64,000 bases of DNA, taken from Rhizorhabdus wittichii RW1 (GTDB lineage: Bacteria; Pseudomonadota; Alphaproteobacteria; Sphingomonadales; Sphingomonadaceae). A program made the position numbers and the translations under genes. Shown one piece after another: positions 1 through 8,620 of the stretch (its first letter is position 1; every line of letters begins with the position of its first letter). The notes beneath the pieces were generated by a model. It saw only the letters and a program-made list of their open reading frames with translations. It ran no database searches and had not been told where the DNA came from. Location of the stretch: the NCBI GenBank assembly GCA_000016765.1, contig CP000699.1, positions 3,063,001 through 3,127,000 of the forward strand, read 5' to 3'.

Positions 1-145
1 CGCGGGATGCGCCGGCGTGCAAGGCCATGGGGCTCGCGGCCGGAACGCTGCTCCGGCGACGGCCAGGACCCGCGAGCGGCGGGGGCCGGGCCAACCGCAC
101 CGGCCTTTCCTTTTCTGACCGCTCCAGGATAGCGCCATCGGCGAA

Positions 146-183
146 AGAAAAAAGGGCCCGCCCGGATCGCTCCGGACGGGCCC
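146..183 (-). terminator. Intrinsic terminator after hppA
   Basis: Read on the minus strand, a 12-bp GC-rich stem (154-183, arms GGGCCCGTCCGG and CCGGGCGGGCCC, 6-nt loop) is followed at once by a run of T residues. It lies about 20 nt beyond the hppA stop codon, so it should end the his-nusB-thiL-hppA transcripts. Nothing recognisable is seen in bases 1-145. Confidence 0.85.
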
Positions 184-204
184 AGTCGCTTCTGGATGAA
201 CGTC

Positions 205-2307
205 CTACATCGCGGCGTGGGCCAGCGCGGCCAGCAGCAGCAGCGCGACGATGTTGGTGATCTTGATCATCGGGTTCACGGCGGGGCCGGCGGTGTCCTT
301 GTAGGGATCGCCGACGGTGTCGCCGGTCACGGCCGCCTTGTGCGCGTCCGATCCCTTGCCGCCATGGTTGCCGTCCTCGATATATTTCTTGGCATTGTCC
401 CAGGCGCCGCCGCCCGAAGTCATCGAGATGGCGACGAACAGGCCCGACACGATCACGCCGAGCAGCAGCGCGCCGAGCGCGGCGAAGCCGTTGGCCCGGC
501 CCGCGACCTGCGCGATGACGAAATAGACGACGATCGGCGCCAGCACCGGCAGCAGCGAGGGGACGATCATCTCCTTGATCGCCGCCTTGGTGACCAGGTC
601 GACGGTGCGGGCATAGTTGGGACGGCTGGTGCCTTCCATGATCCCCGGATTGTCGCGGAACTGCGCGCGCACCTCCTCGACCACCGCACCCGCCGCGCGG
701 CCCACCGCGGTCATCCCGAAGGCGCCGAAGATATAGGGCAGCAGCGCGCCGAGCAGCAGCCCGACGATGACATAGGGGTTGCTCAGCGAGAAATCGACGT
801 GGAGATCGGGGAAGTAGATGCCCAGATCGGTGGTGTAGGCGCCGAACAGCACCAGCGCGGCGAGGCCGGCCGAGCCGATCGCATAGCCCTTGGTCACCGC
901 CTTGGTGGTGTTGCCGACCGCGTCGAGCGCGTCGGTCTTGACGCGGACGCTGTCGTCGAGGCCCGCCATCTCGGCGATGCCGCCGGCATTGTCGGTGACC
1001 GGGCCATAGGCGTCGAGCGCCACCACCATGCCGGCGAGCGCCAGCATCGCGGTCGCCGCGAAGGCGATGCCGATCAGGCCGGCGAGCTGATAGGCGACGA
1101 CGATGCCGACGCAGATCACGATCGTCGGCAGCGCGGTCGATTCGAGGCTGATCGCGAGGCCCTGGATGACGTTGGTGCCATGGCCGGTCTCGGACGACTT
1201 GGCGATCGAGCGGACCGGGCGATAGCCGGTGCCGGTATAATATTCGGTGATCCAGACCAGCAGGCCGGTGACGGCCAGGCCGACGAGCGCCGAATAGAAG
1301 AGGTGCATCGCCGGGAAGCTGGCGGCGCCGACCGTGATCGGCGCGGAAAGATCGCCGAGCACCTGCTGCGTGGCGAAGTAGATCGCCGGGATCGACAGGA
1401 TCGCGGTGGTCCAGAAGCCCTTGTACAGCGCGCCCATGATCGACTGGCTGGAGCCCAGGCGGACCATGTAGGTGCCGATGATCGAGGTGACGATGCAGAC
1501 GCCGCCGATCAGCAGCGGCAGCGCCATCAGCTTGCCGATCCACGCCGCGTCGCCCGCGACGAGCAGCGCGGTCAGCACCATGGTGGCGCCGACGGTGACG
1601 ACATAGGTCTCGAACAGGTCGGCCGCCATGCCGGCGCAGTCGCCGACATTGTCGCCGACATTGTCCGCGATGGTGGCGGGGTTGCGGGGATCGTCCTCGG
1701 GAATGCCGGCCTCGACCTTGCCGACCAGGTCGGCGCCGACGTCGGCGGCCTTGGTGAAGATGCCGCCGCCGAGACGCGCGAAGATCGAGATCAGCGAGGC
1801 ACCGAAGGCGAGCGCGACGAGCGCGTCGATGACGATCCGCTCATTGGGCGCATGGCCGCCCGGGCCGGTCAGATACCAGTAGAACACCGCGATCGCGAGC
1901 AGCGCGAGGCCGGCGACGAGCACGCCGGTCACCGCGCCCGCGCGGAAGGCGACGGTCAGGCCGCTCTGCAGGCTGGCGCGCGCGGCTTCGGCGGTGCGGA
2001 CGTTGGCGCGAACCGAGATGTTCATGCCGACATAGCCCGCGACGCCCGACAGCAGCGCGCCGATCACGAAGCCGACCGCCGAGGTCTTGCCCAGGAAATA
2101 GAGCACCAGCGCGGCGACGATGACGCCGACGATCGCAATGGTGCGATACTGGCGGCCCAGATAAGCTTGGGCGCCTTCCTGAATCGCCGCGGCGATGTCC
2201 TGCATCTTTTCATTGCCGGCCGATGCGGCCAGTACCTGGCGGCTGGTAAACAGCCCGTATAATATGGCGAGCAGCCCACAGCCGATCGCGACCTGTATGA
2301 TGAGCAT
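205..2307 (-). CDS. hppA: Membrane-bound proton-translocating pyrophosphatase (H+-PPase)
   Basis: A 700-residue inner-membrane pump that hydrolyses pyrophosphate and exports protons. The protein is hydrophobic throughout, with the multi-helix layout and length expected for the family. The pyrophosphate-binding signature [11 protein letters not shown] lies at residues 189-199, and the following acidic [12 protein letters not shown] segment carries further Mg-PPi ligands. At residues 465-474 the sequence is [10 protein letters not shown]. The Lys at 469 (Ala in K+-dependent enzymes) and Thr at 472 are the residues known to mark the K+-independent subfamily. The ATG start is at 2307, and the gene ends the minus-strand hisG-thiL run, 181 nt beyond thiL, so it may also have its own promoter in 2308-2488. 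A strong terminator follows. Confidence 0.97.
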   Translation of the reverse strand: MLIIQVAIGCGLLAILYGLFTSRQVLAASAGNEKMQDIAAAIQEGAQAYLGRQYRTIAIVGVIVAALVLYFLGKTSAVGFVIGALLSGVAGYVGMNISVRANVRTAEAARASLQSGLTVAFRAGAVTGVLVAGLALLAIAVFYWYLTGPGGHAPNERIVIDALVALAFGASLISIFARLGGGIFTKAADVGADLVGKVEAGIPEDDPRNPATIADNVGDNVGDCAGMAADLFETYVVTVGATMVLTALLVAGDAAWIGKLMALPLLIGGVCIVTSIIGTYMVRLGSSQSIMGALYKGFWTTAILSIPAIYFATQQVLGDLSAPITVGAASFPAMHLFYSALVGLAVTGLLVWITEYYTGTGYRPVRSIAKSSETGHGTNVIQGLAISLESTALPTIVICVGIVVAYQLAGLIGIAFAATAMLALAGMVVALDAYGPVTDNAGGIAEMAGLDDSVRVKTDALDAVGNTTKAVTKGYAIGSAGLAALVLFGAYTTDLGIYFPDLHVDFSLSNPYVIVGLLLGALLPYIFGAFGMTAVGRAAGAVVEEVRAQFRDNPGIMEGTSRPNYARTVDLVTKAAIKEMIVPSLLPVLAPIVVYFVIAQVAGRANGFAALGALLLGVIVSGLFVAISMTSGGGAWDNAKKYIEDGNHGGKGSDAHKAAVTGDTVGDPYKDTAGPAVNPMIKITNIVALLLLAALAHAAM

Positions 2308-2488
2308 CCTGACTCCCTTCGCTCTGTAAGCGCGGGGATCGAGCTTTTCCGCCCTTTTTTGTCCCCCGACACGTGGCGGCCTTGTATGTCTGTGTTAATC
2401 GCCCGCCGCAAGGGTTCGAATTTCCGGCAGGCCGGAACCTGAGAAAGGGGCAGCAATACTTCCCGAACAGGGTGCTGGACTTGGCGGA

Positions 2489-3421
2489 TTACCGCCGATG
2501 TTCATAGCCGAGCGTTCCCGGCAGCGGCACCGGCCCGTCGCGATCATGGAGATGGAGGCCCGAACCGGCCTCGAACCGTCCGATCACCACCGCGTGGTGC
2601 GCCGCCGCGGCCGCCGCGGCGGGCGGCACCGCGGCGATGAGCTGGTAATCGTCCCCCGCCGTCGCGGCGGCGAGCCGCGCGGCGCGATCCTCCCCAAAGG
2701 CGCGCGCCTCGTCCGACAGCGGCACCGCATCGAGGTCGATCGCGACGGCGAGGCCCGAGGCGGCGGCGATCCGGGCGGCGTCGATCAGCAGCCCGTCCGA
2801 GACGTCGGCCATCGCATCGGCGAGCGGGGCGAGCGCACGGCCCTCGGCGAGGCGCGGCATCGGCAGGCGATAGGCCTTGAGCAGCCGGCGCGGCCCCTCG
2901 ACCTCGCCCCGCGCGATGCGGAGGCCGAGCCCGGCGTCGCCGACCGGCCCGGTCAGCACCAGCAGGTCGCCGGCCTTCGCGCCGCGCCGGTCGGGCGCGC
3001 CGCCGGCGGGCGCCTGGCCGATCGCGGTCAGGCCCAGCACCCGCGCCGCGCCGGCCGGCTGGGCGACCGTGTCGCCGCCGAGCAGCGGCACCCCGAAATG
3101 GTCGAGCGCGCGGCCGAGTCCGTCGACGAACGCCGCATCCCAGTCCGCCGCGCCGGTCAGCCCGAAGCCCATCAGCACGCCGAGCGGCTCCGCCCCCTTG
3201 GCGGCGAGATCGGACAGGTTGACCGCGAGCAGCTTCCACGCGACGTCGCCCGCCGGATCGCCGGGGAGATAATGGACGCCCTCGACCAGCATGTCGTGGG
3301 TGAGCACCAGGTCGCGGCCGACCGGCGCGGGCAGCACCGCCGCATCGTCGGCCAGCCCTCGCGCGCCCGGATGCCGGGCAAGGCCGCGCAGGCGGTCGAT
3401 CAGGCGTTGCTCGTCGCTCAT
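2489..3421 (-). CDS. thiL: Thiamine-monophosphate kinase
   Basis: Phosphorylates thiamine monophosphate to the active cofactor thiamine diphosphate, in the cytoplasm. It has 310 residues, normal for ThiL. Visible motifs are GLADDAAVL (residues 22-30, metal/ATP-binding aspartates), THDMLVEGVH (41-50), NLSDLAAKGA (68-77) and a later DVSDGL that binds nucleotide-associated magnesium. The ATG at 3421 is preferred to an in-frame TTG six codons upstream, because family members start near the SDEQ-like N-terminus. Position downstream of nusB is a common arrangement in proteobacteria; here a TauE/SafE gene and a palindromic repeat lie between them. Confidence 0.96.
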   Translation of the reverse strand: MSDEQRLIDRLRGLARHPGARGLADDAAVLPAPVGRDLVLTHDMLVEGVHYLPGDPAGDVAWKLLAVNLSDLAAKGAEPLGVLMGFGLTGAADWDAAFVDGLGRALDHFGVPLLGGDTVAQPAGAARVLGLTAIGQAPAGGAPDRRGAKAGDLLVLTGPVGDAGLGLRIARGEVEGPRRLLKAYRLPMPRLAEGRALAPLADAMADVSDGLLIDAARIAAASGLAVAIDLDAVPLSDEARAFGEDRAARLAAATAGDDYQLIAAVPPAAAAAAAHHAVVIGRFEAGSGLHLHDRDGPVPLPGTLGYEHRR

Positions 3422-3459
3422 CGGGTCACCATTCCCCAACCGCAGACCTTTTCATAGTC

Positions 3460-3550
3460 CGTCATCCCGGCGGAGGCCGGAATCTCGGGAGAGGGGAGAG
3501 AAGGTCGAGGCAGGAGCCGCCCGAGATGCCGGCCTCCGCCGGCATGACGG
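3460..3550. repeat. CGTCAT-type intergenic palindromic repeat, paired copies
   Basis: Two inverted copies of a unit beginning CGTCATcCCGGCGGAGGCCG and running into ATCTCGGG. The outer ends read CGTCAT and ATGACG, and about 30 nt separate the arms. It sits between the TauE/SafE and thiL genes. The same family recurs at least ten times in this window, always between genes. Confidence 0.85.
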
Positions 3551-3557
3551 CTTCTTC

Positions 3558-4337
3558 TCACCCCGCCAGCCGGCTCACCGCGTCCCAGCTCAGCTTGACC
3601 CCGACCAGCATGGTCAGCCCGTAGACCATCACATAGAAGCGCTCGGGATCGATCCGCCGCACCAGCCGCACCCCCGCGAAGGTCGACAGGGTCGCGATCG
3701 GCAGCAGCGCCGCCGAGGCGAGCAGGTTGACCGGGGTGAACTGGCCGAGAGCGACATAGGCGGGCACCTTGATCCAGTTCATCAGCGCGAAGAAGATCGC
3801 GGTGGTGCCGACCAGCACGTCGCGCGGCAGCTTCTGCGGAAAGACCCAGAGCTGGTAGGGCGGGGCGCCGGCATGGGCGATCTGGCTGGTCAGCCCCGAG
3901 GCGGTCGCGCACAGGAAACCCACCGAGTCGGGCAGCACCCGGGCGGGGGCGGGGGTGCCGCCGCGCTCGACCCACAGCCGCTGCGCGCCGAACAGGATCG
4001 AGATCAGCCCGAGCGCCAGCAATATCCAGGCCTCGGGCAGGCTGGCGGCGAAGACATAGCCGAGCAGGATGCCGAGCACCGCGCCGGGCAGCATCACCAG
4101 CATGACGTGCCGGTCCCAGCTGCGGCGGAACGCCCAGACGCCGACCGCGTCCTGCGCGATCATCAGCGGTAGCAGGATCGCCGCCGCCTGCACCGGCGGC
4201 ACCGCCATCGCGACCAGCGGCATCGCCAGCGTGCTGAAGCCGATGAAGCCTCCCTTGCCGAGGCCGAGCAGGACGACCGCCGGGATGCCCAGCAGCCAGA
4301 ACATCGGATCGTGGAGGATCGTGGTGTCGACCGTCAC
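3558..4337 (-). CDS. TauE/SafE family membrane permease
   Basis: Predicted inner-membrane transporter of the sulfite exporter TauE/SafE family, with 259 residues and about eight hydrophobic segments in two repeats. The N-terminal repeat has the family's glycine-rich loop (GLGKGGFIG at about residues 25-33), and the second half begins near the SGLTSQIAHAG segment, the equivalent loop. Substrate is not identifiable; relatives move sulfite, sulfoacetate or other organic anions. The GTG start at 4337 lies 11 nt after the nusB stop, so co-transcription with hisG-hisD-nusB is likely. The ribosome-binding site is poor, and an in-frame ATG eleven codons later is an alternative start. Confidence 0.88.
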   Translation of the reverse strand: MTVDTTILHDPMFWLLGIPAVVLLGLGKGGFIGFSTLAMPLVAMAVPPVQAAAILLPLMIAQDAVGVWAFRRSWDRHVMLVMLPGAVLGILLGYVFAASLPEAWILLALGLISILFGAQRLWVERGGTPAPARVLPDSVGFLCATASGLTSQIAHAGAPPYQLWVFPQKLPRDVLVGTTAIFFALMNWIKVPAYVALGQFTPVNLLASAALLPIATLSTFAGVRLVRRIDPERFYVMVYGLTMLVGVKLSWDAVSRLAG

Positions 4338-4348
4338 CCGCGTCGGGC

Positions 4349-4804
4349 CTAGACGCGCACGGCCTTCGCGATGCCGTCGAGCACACCGTTGACGAAGCCC
4401 TTTTCCTTCTTGTCGTAGAAGGCGTCGGCGACGTCGACATATTCGCTGATCACGGTCGCGGTCGGCACGTCGGGGCGGGCGATCAGCTCATAGGCGCCGA
4501 CACGCAGAATCTGCCGCATCGGCCGGTCGAGCCGCTCGAGCGTCCAGCCGCTCGCCAGCCGTGCGCCGATCGCGGCGTCGATCTCGGCCCGGCGGGCGTC
4601 GACGCCCTTCACCAGATCGTCGAAGAAGGCGACCTCGGCCGCCGCATATTCGACGTCCTCGATCGTCGCGCCCAGCCGATGCTGGTGGAATTCGTCGAGC
4701 AGCGCGGCGAGCGGGGTGCCCTCCATCTCCTGCTGGTAGAGCGCCTGCGCGGCGGCGAGGCGGGCGGCGCTGCGCGAGCGAGCGCGTTCATTGATCTTGG
4801 CCAT
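4349..4804 (-). CDS. nusB: Transcription antitermination factor NusB
   Basis: An all-helical RNA-binding protein that with NusE (S10) binds boxA RNA in rRNA antitermination complexes. It has 151 residues, with an Arg-rich N-terminus (INERARSRSAARLAAAQALY) typical of NusB. The C-terminal region has the ILRVGAYEL and VISEYVDVADAFYDKKEKGFVNGVLD segments, split here only for reading, that define the family. The ATG at 4804 gives the family-typical N-terminus. It lies 4 nt after the hisD stop, which places nusB in the hisG-hisD-nusB operon seen in many alphaproteobacteria. Confidence 0.96.
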   Translation of the reverse strand: MAKINERARSRSAARLAAAQALYQQEMEGTPLAALLDEFHQHRLGATIEDVEYAAAEVAFFDDLVKGVDARRAEIDAAIGARLASGWTLERLDRPMRQILRVGAYELIARPDVPTATVISEYVDVADAFYDKKEKGFVNGVLDGIAKAVRV

Positions 4805-4808
4805 TGTC

Positions 4809-6101
4809 CTAAGCTTCCAGTCTGGCGGCGACCGAGGCCGCGTGCGCGGGCAGCCCTTCCGCCGTGGCGAGCGCGACCGCCGCCGGCCCGATCGCGGCGA
4901 TCGCCGCCGCATCGAGCGCGATGAAGCTGGTCCGCTTCATGAAGTCGAGCACCGACAGGCCCGAGGCGAAACGCGCCCGGCGGCCGGTCGGCAAGACGTG
5001 ATTGGGGCCCGCGACATAGTCGCCGACCGCCTCGGGCGCGTGACGGCCGAGGAAGACCGAGCCGGCATGGCGGACCCGGTCGAACAGCGCCTGCGGATCG
5101 GCGACCGCCAGCTCGAGATGCTCGGGCGCCAGCCGGTCGCTGAGCGCGGGCACCTCGTCGAGGCTGGCGACGGTGACGATCGCGCCGTTCGCGTCCCAGC
5201 TCGCCCGCGCGGTCGCCCCGGTCGCGAGCCGGCCGAGCTGCGCCTCGACCTCTGCCGCGACCGCGTCGGCGAAGCCGGCATCGTCGGTGAACAGGATCGA
5301 CTGGCTGGTCGGATCGTGCTCGGCCTGGCTGAGCAGGTCGGCGGCGATCCAGGCGGGGTCGTTGTCCTTGTCGGCGACGACGACGATCTCGGACGGGCCC
5401 GCCACCATGTCGATGCCGACCACGCCGTAGAGCTGGCGCTTCGCCTCGGCGACCCAGGCGTTGCCGGGGCCGACCACGACGTCGACCGGGCGAATCCGTT
5501 CGGTGCCATAGGCGAGCGCGGCGATCGCCTGCGCGCCGCCGATCCGCCACACCTCGTCCACGCCCGCGAGCGCGGCGGCGGCGAGCACCAGCGGGTTGAC
5601 GACGCCGTCGGGGGTCGGCGTCACCATGACGATCCGATCGACCCCGGCGACCTTCGCGGGAATCGCGTTCATCAGCACCGAGGAGGGATAGGCCGCGCGG
5701 CCGCCCGGCACGTAGAGCCCGGCCGCCTCGACCGCGCCCCAGCGCGCGCCCATGCGGACGCCGGCCTCGTCGGTGCGGCTGCTGTCGGCGGGGCGCTGGG
5801 CGGCGTGATAGGCGGCGATGCGCGTCGCGGCCAGTTCGAGCGCCTGGCGCAGCGCGGGATCGAGCCCGGCCAACGCCGTGTCGCAGGTGCTACGGTCGAT
5901 CCGCCAGCCCGACGAATCGAGGTCGTGCCGGTCGAAGCGGCGCGTATGGTCGGCGAGCGCGGCGTCGCCCCGCTCGCGCACCGCCGCGACGATCGCCGCG
6001 ACGTCGCGCGAGACGTCGGCATCGGCCTCGCGCCGGCCGTCGACCAGCGCGGTGAAGGCGGCGGCGAAGCCCGCGTCGCGGCTGTCCAGCCTAAGCGGCA
6101 T
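4809..6101 (-). CDS. hisD: Histidinol dehydrogenase
   Basis: Catalyses the last two steps of histidine synthesis (histidinol to histidine, two NAD-dependent oxidations) with a zinc ion. It has 430 residues, full length. The zinc/substrate motif LLSQAEHD and the catalytic Glu-His pair in APEHLEL are present, as are [16 protein letters not shown] and the C-terminal GPNHVLPT element. The start overlaps the end of hisG by 11 nt and the stop lies 4 nt before nusB, so the three genes are translationally coupled. Confidence 0.97.
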   Translation of the reverse strand: MPLRLDSRDAGFAAAFTALVDGRREADADVSRDVAAIVAAVRERGDAALADHTRRFDRHDLDSSGWRIDRSTCDTALAGLDPALRQALELAATRIAAYHAAQRPADSSRTDEAGVRMGARWGAVEAAGLYVPGGRAAYPSSVLMNAIPAKVAGVDRIVMVTPTPDGVVNPLVLAAAALAGVDEVWRIGGAQAIAALAYGTERIRPVDVVVGPGNAWVAEAKRQLYGVVGIDMVAGPSEIVVVADKDNDPAWIAADLLSQAEHDPTSQSILFTDDAGFADAVAAEVEAQLGRLATGATARASWDANGAIVTVASLDEVPALSDRLAPEHLELAVADPQALFDRVRHAGSVFLGRHAPEAVGDYVAGPNHVLPTGRRARFASGLSVLDFMKRTSFIALDAAAIAAIGPAAVALATAEGLPAHAASVAARLEA

Positions 6102-6756
6102 TCTTGTCCTCCACCGCGCGGCGGAAACCCTCGACCAGCGGGCCGATCTCGCCCGCCCGCGTCTTGAAGGCGGCGCGGTTGACGATCAGCCGCGACGAGA
6201 CCTCGGCGATCGTCTCGACCTCGGCGAGGCCGTTGTCCTTGAGCGTCCGGCCGGTCGAGACGAGGTCGACGATCCGGCTCGACAGGCCGAGCACCGGCGC
6301 GATCTCCATCGCGCCGTTGAGCTTGACGCATTCGGCCTGGACGCCGCGCGCCTCGAAATGGCGGCGGGTGATGTTGGGATATTTGGTCGCGACGCGGACA
6401 TGGCTCCACTCGCGCGGATCGTCGCCGGCCGCCATCGCGACGGGCTCGGCGACCGAGATGCGGCAATGGCCGATGGCGAGGTCGACCGGCGCGTAGAGCT
6501 CCGAATAGTCGAACTCCATCAGCACGTCCGAACCGACGATGCCGAGCTGCGCCGCGCCATGCGCGACGAAGGTGGCGACGTCGAAGGCGCGGACGCGGAT
6601 CAGGCCGATGTCGGACCGGTTGGTGGCGAAGCGCAGCAACCGGCTGTCCTCGTCGCCGAAGGCCGGCTCGGGCACGATGCCGAGCGCGGCGAACAGCGGC
6701 AGCACCTCCTTGAGGATGCGGCCCTTGGGCACGGCGATGATGATCTGCGCGGTCAT
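6091..6756 (-). CDS. hisG: ATP phosphoribosyltransferase, short form
   Basis: First enzyme of histidine synthesis: condenses ATP with PRPP. At 221 residues it is the short HisG form, which lacks the C-terminal regulatory domain and in known systems needs the HisRS-like partner HisZ; no hisZ is in the window. IAVPKGRI at the N-terminus and the PRPP-loop-like [16 protein letters not shown] are present. The ATG at 6756 gives the conserved [14 protein letters not shown] start. A hairpin (6761-6785) ends 4 nt before it and leaves no clear Shine-Dalgarno. An in-frame TTG at 6795 would add 13 unusual residues and is less likely. Confidence 0.95.
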   Translation of the reverse strand: MTAQIIIAVPKGRILKEVLPLFAALGIVPEPAFGDEDSRLLRFATNRSDIGLIRVRAFDVATFVAHGAAQLGIVGSDVLMEFDYSELYAPVDLAIGHCRISVAEPVAMAAGDDPREWSHVRVATKYPNITRRHFEARGVQAECVKLNGAMEIAPVLGLSSRIVDLVSTGRTLKDNGLAEVETIAEVSSRLIVNRAAFKTRAGEIGPLVEGFRRAVEDKNAA

Positions 6757-6760
6757 GACG

Positions 6761-6785
6761 CGCCGCGCCTTAAAGCAGCGCGGCG
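6761..6785 (-). other. Hairpin directly upstream of hisG
   Basis: A perfect 8-bp inverted repeat, CGCCGCGC and GCGCGGCG, around a 9-nt loop, lies between the Gdt1 gene stop and the hisG start. It could end the upstream transcript or, if transcribed with hisG, cover its ribosome-binding region. There is no T-run, so a classical intrinsic terminator is unlikely. Confidence 0.5.
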
Positions 6786-6813
6786 CGGCTGACAACGGAC
6801 CCGGCCGATTCGA

Positions 6814-7380
6814 TCACATCAGCTCGCGCAGCGCCAGCACGCCAAGGATCGCGAAGATCGTCGCGGCGGCGATGCGCATCGCCTTGAGCGGCACGATCCG
6901 GGTGATCCGGTCGCCCAGGAAGACGGCGGGGACGTTGGCGATCATCATGCCGAGCGTGGTGCCGGCCGCGACCAGCCCGACCGCATGGTAGCGCGCGCCG
7001 AGCGCGACGGTGGCGATCTGGGTCTTGTCGCCCATCTCGGCCATGAAGAAGGCGACGACGGTGGTCAGGAAGACGCCGTAGCGGGCCGGCTTCACCGCCG
7101 CCTCGTCCTCGTCGAGCTTGTCGGGGACCAGCGTCCACGCCGCCATGGCGAGGAAGCCGAGCGCGACCGCGAGGCTGAACCAGGTGCCGTCGAGCAGCCC
7201 CGACACCGCCGAGCCCGCCCAGGCGGCGAGCGCATGGTTGACGATGGTGGCGGCGAAGATGCCGAGGATGATCGGCACCGGCGCGCGGAAGCGGCAGGCG
7301 AGGATGATGGCGAGCAGCATCGTCTTGTCGCCGATTTCGGCGAAGGCGACGAGCAGGGTCGAGGCGAGGATCACATCCAT
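6814..7380 (-). CDS. TMEM165/Gdt1 (UPF0016) family manganese exporter
   Basis: A 188-residue inner-membrane cation transporter with six predicted helices in two repeats. Each repeat carries the family motif E-x-G-D-K-T: EIGDKT near residue 16 and EMGDKT in the second half (near residue 107). Bacterial members export Mn2+, and the manganese riboswitch just upstream (7453-7558) strongly supports that substrate here. The ATG at 7380 begins the first helix (MDVILASTLLVAF); longer in-frame starts would put riboswitch sequence into the protein and are rejected. The gene precedes hisG but is separated from it by 57 nt and a hairpin. Confidence 0.93.
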   Translation of the reverse strand: MDVILASTLLVAFAEIGDKTMLLAIILACRFRAPVPIILGIFAATIVNHALAAWAGSAVSGLLDGTWFSLAVALGFLAMAAWTLVPDKLDEDEAAVKPARYGVFLTTVVAFFMAEMGDKTQIATVALGARYHAVGLVAAGTTLGMMIANVPAVFLGDRITRIVPLKAMRIAAATIFAILGVLALRELM

Positions 7381-7415
7381 GCGACAATTCCGGGCCGGGC
7401 GGACTATGGACAGAC

Positions 7416-7455
7416 GACACCAGACCCCCCGCCCGGCAGGCGGAGGTCGGGTGTC
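7416..7455 (-). promoter_or_regulatory. Putative expression-platform hairpin of the Mn riboswitch
   Basis: On the minus strand, GACACC..GACC pairs with GGTC..GGTGTC around an inner CCGCC/GGCGG stem. Its 5' arm shares three bases (7453-7455) with the 3' strand of riboswitch helix P1, so the two structures look mutually exclusive. No T-run follows, which suggests Rho-dependent or translational control rather than intrinsic termination (inference). Confidence 0.55.
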
Positions 7456-7558
7456 ATCGGTCTTGCCAAGCTCGAAAGCTCGACCGCGCCATGAGGTCTC
7501 CCCCAAGCATGTTGACGCGATCCCCGCCCGATGGGCGGCCGGCTACTCCCCGGATGAC
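7453..7558 (-). promoter_or_regulatory. yybP-ykoY manganese riboswitch aptamer
   Basis: The minus strand shows the conserved blocks of this class in order: GGGGAGTAGCC (7551-7541), GTCAACAT-CTTG, GGGGGAGACC, and finally GCAAGACCGATG. Helix P1 is closed by GTCATC (7558-7553) and GATGAC (7458-7453). Known members sense Mn2+ and switch on manganese exporters such as UPF0016 and TerC-like proteins. It lies in the leader of the UPF0016/Gdt1 gene, the expected target. Confidence 0.93.
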
Positions 7559-7599
7559 GCGGTCGCGGTAGGGGAAGCGGGGGGAAGGGTCAACCTATT

Positions 7600-7623
7600 T
7601 CCCCCTCCCTTGGAGGGAGGGGG
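7600..7623 (-). terminator. C-rich palindrome after dps
   Basis: An inverted repeat CCCCCTCCCT / AGGGAGGGGG with a 3-4 nt loop lies 8 nt past the dps stop, with AAATAGG next on the minus strand. Near-identical palindromes follow panC (13238-13263) and the Lhr-type helicase (19357-19380), so it is a recurring gene-end element, probably a terminator. Confidence 0.6.
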
Positions 7624-7631
7624 ACGACGGG

Positions 7632-8132
7632 TCAGGCGTTCCGCGCCGTCTCGAACAGGAACCAGGCGCGTTCCTCGGCCTGGTCGGTCCATTCGTCGAG
7701 GATGCCGCTGGTGGCATTGTCCTTGGCGGCGTCGACGATGTCCTTGGCCTCGCGCAGCTTGGCGACGAGTGCGAGATTGTCGTCGCGCAGCTCCTTGAGC
7801 ATGTCCTGCGCGCTGACGAAGTCGGCGTCATTGTCCTTGATCGACTGGCGACGGGCGATGTCGCCGACCGAGCGCAGCGTGGTGTTGCCGGTCTTGCGGA
7901 CCCGTTCGGCGATGACGTCGGTGGTCGCCAGGATCTGCGCCGCCTGGTCGTCCATCAGCAGGTGATAGTCGCGGAAATGCGGGCCCGACACATGCCAGTG
8001 GAAATTCTTGGTCTTGAAATAGAGCGCGAAGCTGTCGGCCAGGATGCCGTTCAGCGCATCGGCGACGCTCATCGCGCTGTTGCTCGACAGGTCGGTGGGG
8101 GTCGCCAGGGCGGATTTCGCTTTCTTGGCCAT
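7632..8132 (-). CDS. dps: Dps family DNA-protecting ferritin
   Basis: A 166-residue ferritin-like protein that oxidises and stores iron with hydrogen peroxide and can bind DNA during starvation or oxidative stress. The dinuclear ferroxidase residues lie in FHWHVSGPHFRDYHLLMDDQ (His, His and Asp of the Dps signature). The N-terminal Lys-rich tail (MAKKAKSA) fits DNA binding. The ATG at 8132 follows an AAGGGAG ribosome-binding site, so the 12 additional in-frame upstream codons are left out. The gene is transcribed divergently from rpmG. Confidence 0.96.
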   Translation of the reverse strand: MAKKAKSALATPTDLSSNSAMSVADALNGILADSFALYFKTKNFHWHVSGPHFRDYHLLMDDQAAQILATTDVIAERVRKTGNTTLRSVGDIARRQSIKDNDADFVSAQDMLKELRDDNLALVAKLREAKDIVDAAKDNATSGILDEWTDQAEERAWFLFETARNA

Positions 8133-8271
8133 GATCTCGGGTGCTCCCTTCTCGATTCGGCTCGTCAACGATCATCGTGGCAAAAGGTGTCGCCACCGTC
8201 GCCTGAAAATCATCGGTTGCAGAAATCGACCGATTCGATCAGCAGGTCGACCCGGGATATCCACAGCATCC

Positions 8272-8299
8272 TTGACTCCGGACCCGTTCCGCCATTAAG
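8272..8299 (+). promoter_or_regulatory. Putative sigma-70 promoter of rpmG
   Basis: TTGACT at 8272-8277 is followed after 15-16 nt by CATTAAG (8293-8299), a partial -10. The CTTGACT..GGACCCG context is nearly the same as that of the proposed rho promoter at 54739. The -10 match is weak. Confidence 0.45.
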
Positions 8300-8313
8300 G
8301 GCCCCATCCGAAC

Positions 8314-8341
8314 AGCGGCGCGCGACGCCGCTTTATTTTTT
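8314..8341 (+). terminator. Terminator-like hairpin in the rpmG leader
   Basis: AGCGGCG (8314-8320) and CGCCGCT (8326-8332) form a 7-bp stem with a 5-nt loop, followed by TTATTTTTT. This is a textbook intrinsic terminator, but it lies between the proposed promoter and the rpmG start codon. It could be an attenuator or end a short leader RNA of about 40 nt. Confidence 0.7.
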
Positions 8342-8366
8342 GCACAGCGATTAAGGGTTTCGGGTC

Positions 8367-8534
8367 ATGGCCAAGCCGACCACCGTCAAGATCAAGCTCG
8401 TCAGCACCGCCGACACCGGCTTCTTCTACGTCACCAAGAAGAATCCGCGCACCCAGACCGAGAAGCTGAGCTTCCGCAAGTACGACCCGGTCGTGCGCAA
8501 GCATGTCGACTTCAAGGAAGCCAAGATCAAGTAA
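8367..8534 (+). CDS. rpmG: 50S ribosomal protein L33
   Basis: A 55-residue basic protein of the large ribosomal subunit, near the E site. The N-terminal [20 protein letters not shown] and the C-terminal [18 protein letters not shown] are the conserved ends of the cysteine-free (zinc-independent) L33 form, with a [12 protein letters not shown] segment between them. The length is normal. The ATG at 8367 is the only sensible start. The gene is monocistronic: a leader hairpin lies upstream and a strong terminator 42 nt downstream. Confidence 0.97.
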   Translation: MAKPTTVKIKLVSTADTGFFYVTKKNPRTQTEKLSFRKYDPVVRKHVDFKEAKIK

Positions 8535-8575
8535 GCGCCGCGCGGGCTTCGCGCCCGTGGCCTTCTGATCGAAAG

Positions 8576-8603
8576 ACACCCGCCTCCGGGCGGGTGTTTT
8601 CGT
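8576..8603 (+). terminator. Intrinsic terminator of rpmG
   Basis: A perfect 9-bp stem, ACACCCGCC / GGCGGGTGT, with a TCCG tetraloop (8585-8588), is followed by TTTTCGTTTG. Confidence 0.9.
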
Positions 8604-8620
8604 TTGTCTGGTTTTTTTGT

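Noticed and set aside
27-260. A 77-codon plus-strand frame at the window start
   Set aside because: Runs through the hppA terminator and into hppA on the other strand; composition is not protein-like.
196-2262. A 688-codon open frame opposite hppA
   Set aside because: Its translation is a low-complexity Arg/Asp/Gly-rich string with no domain; it arises from the high GC third positions of hppA. The same applies to the long frames opposite the helicase (16849-19218), DUF2339 (30504-33143), gyrB (26219-28600) and PBP1A (41163-43463).
2410-2435. GGTTCGAAT, a possible tRNA T-loop
   Set aside because: No matching acceptor, D or anticodon stems around it; it is the hppA upstream region.
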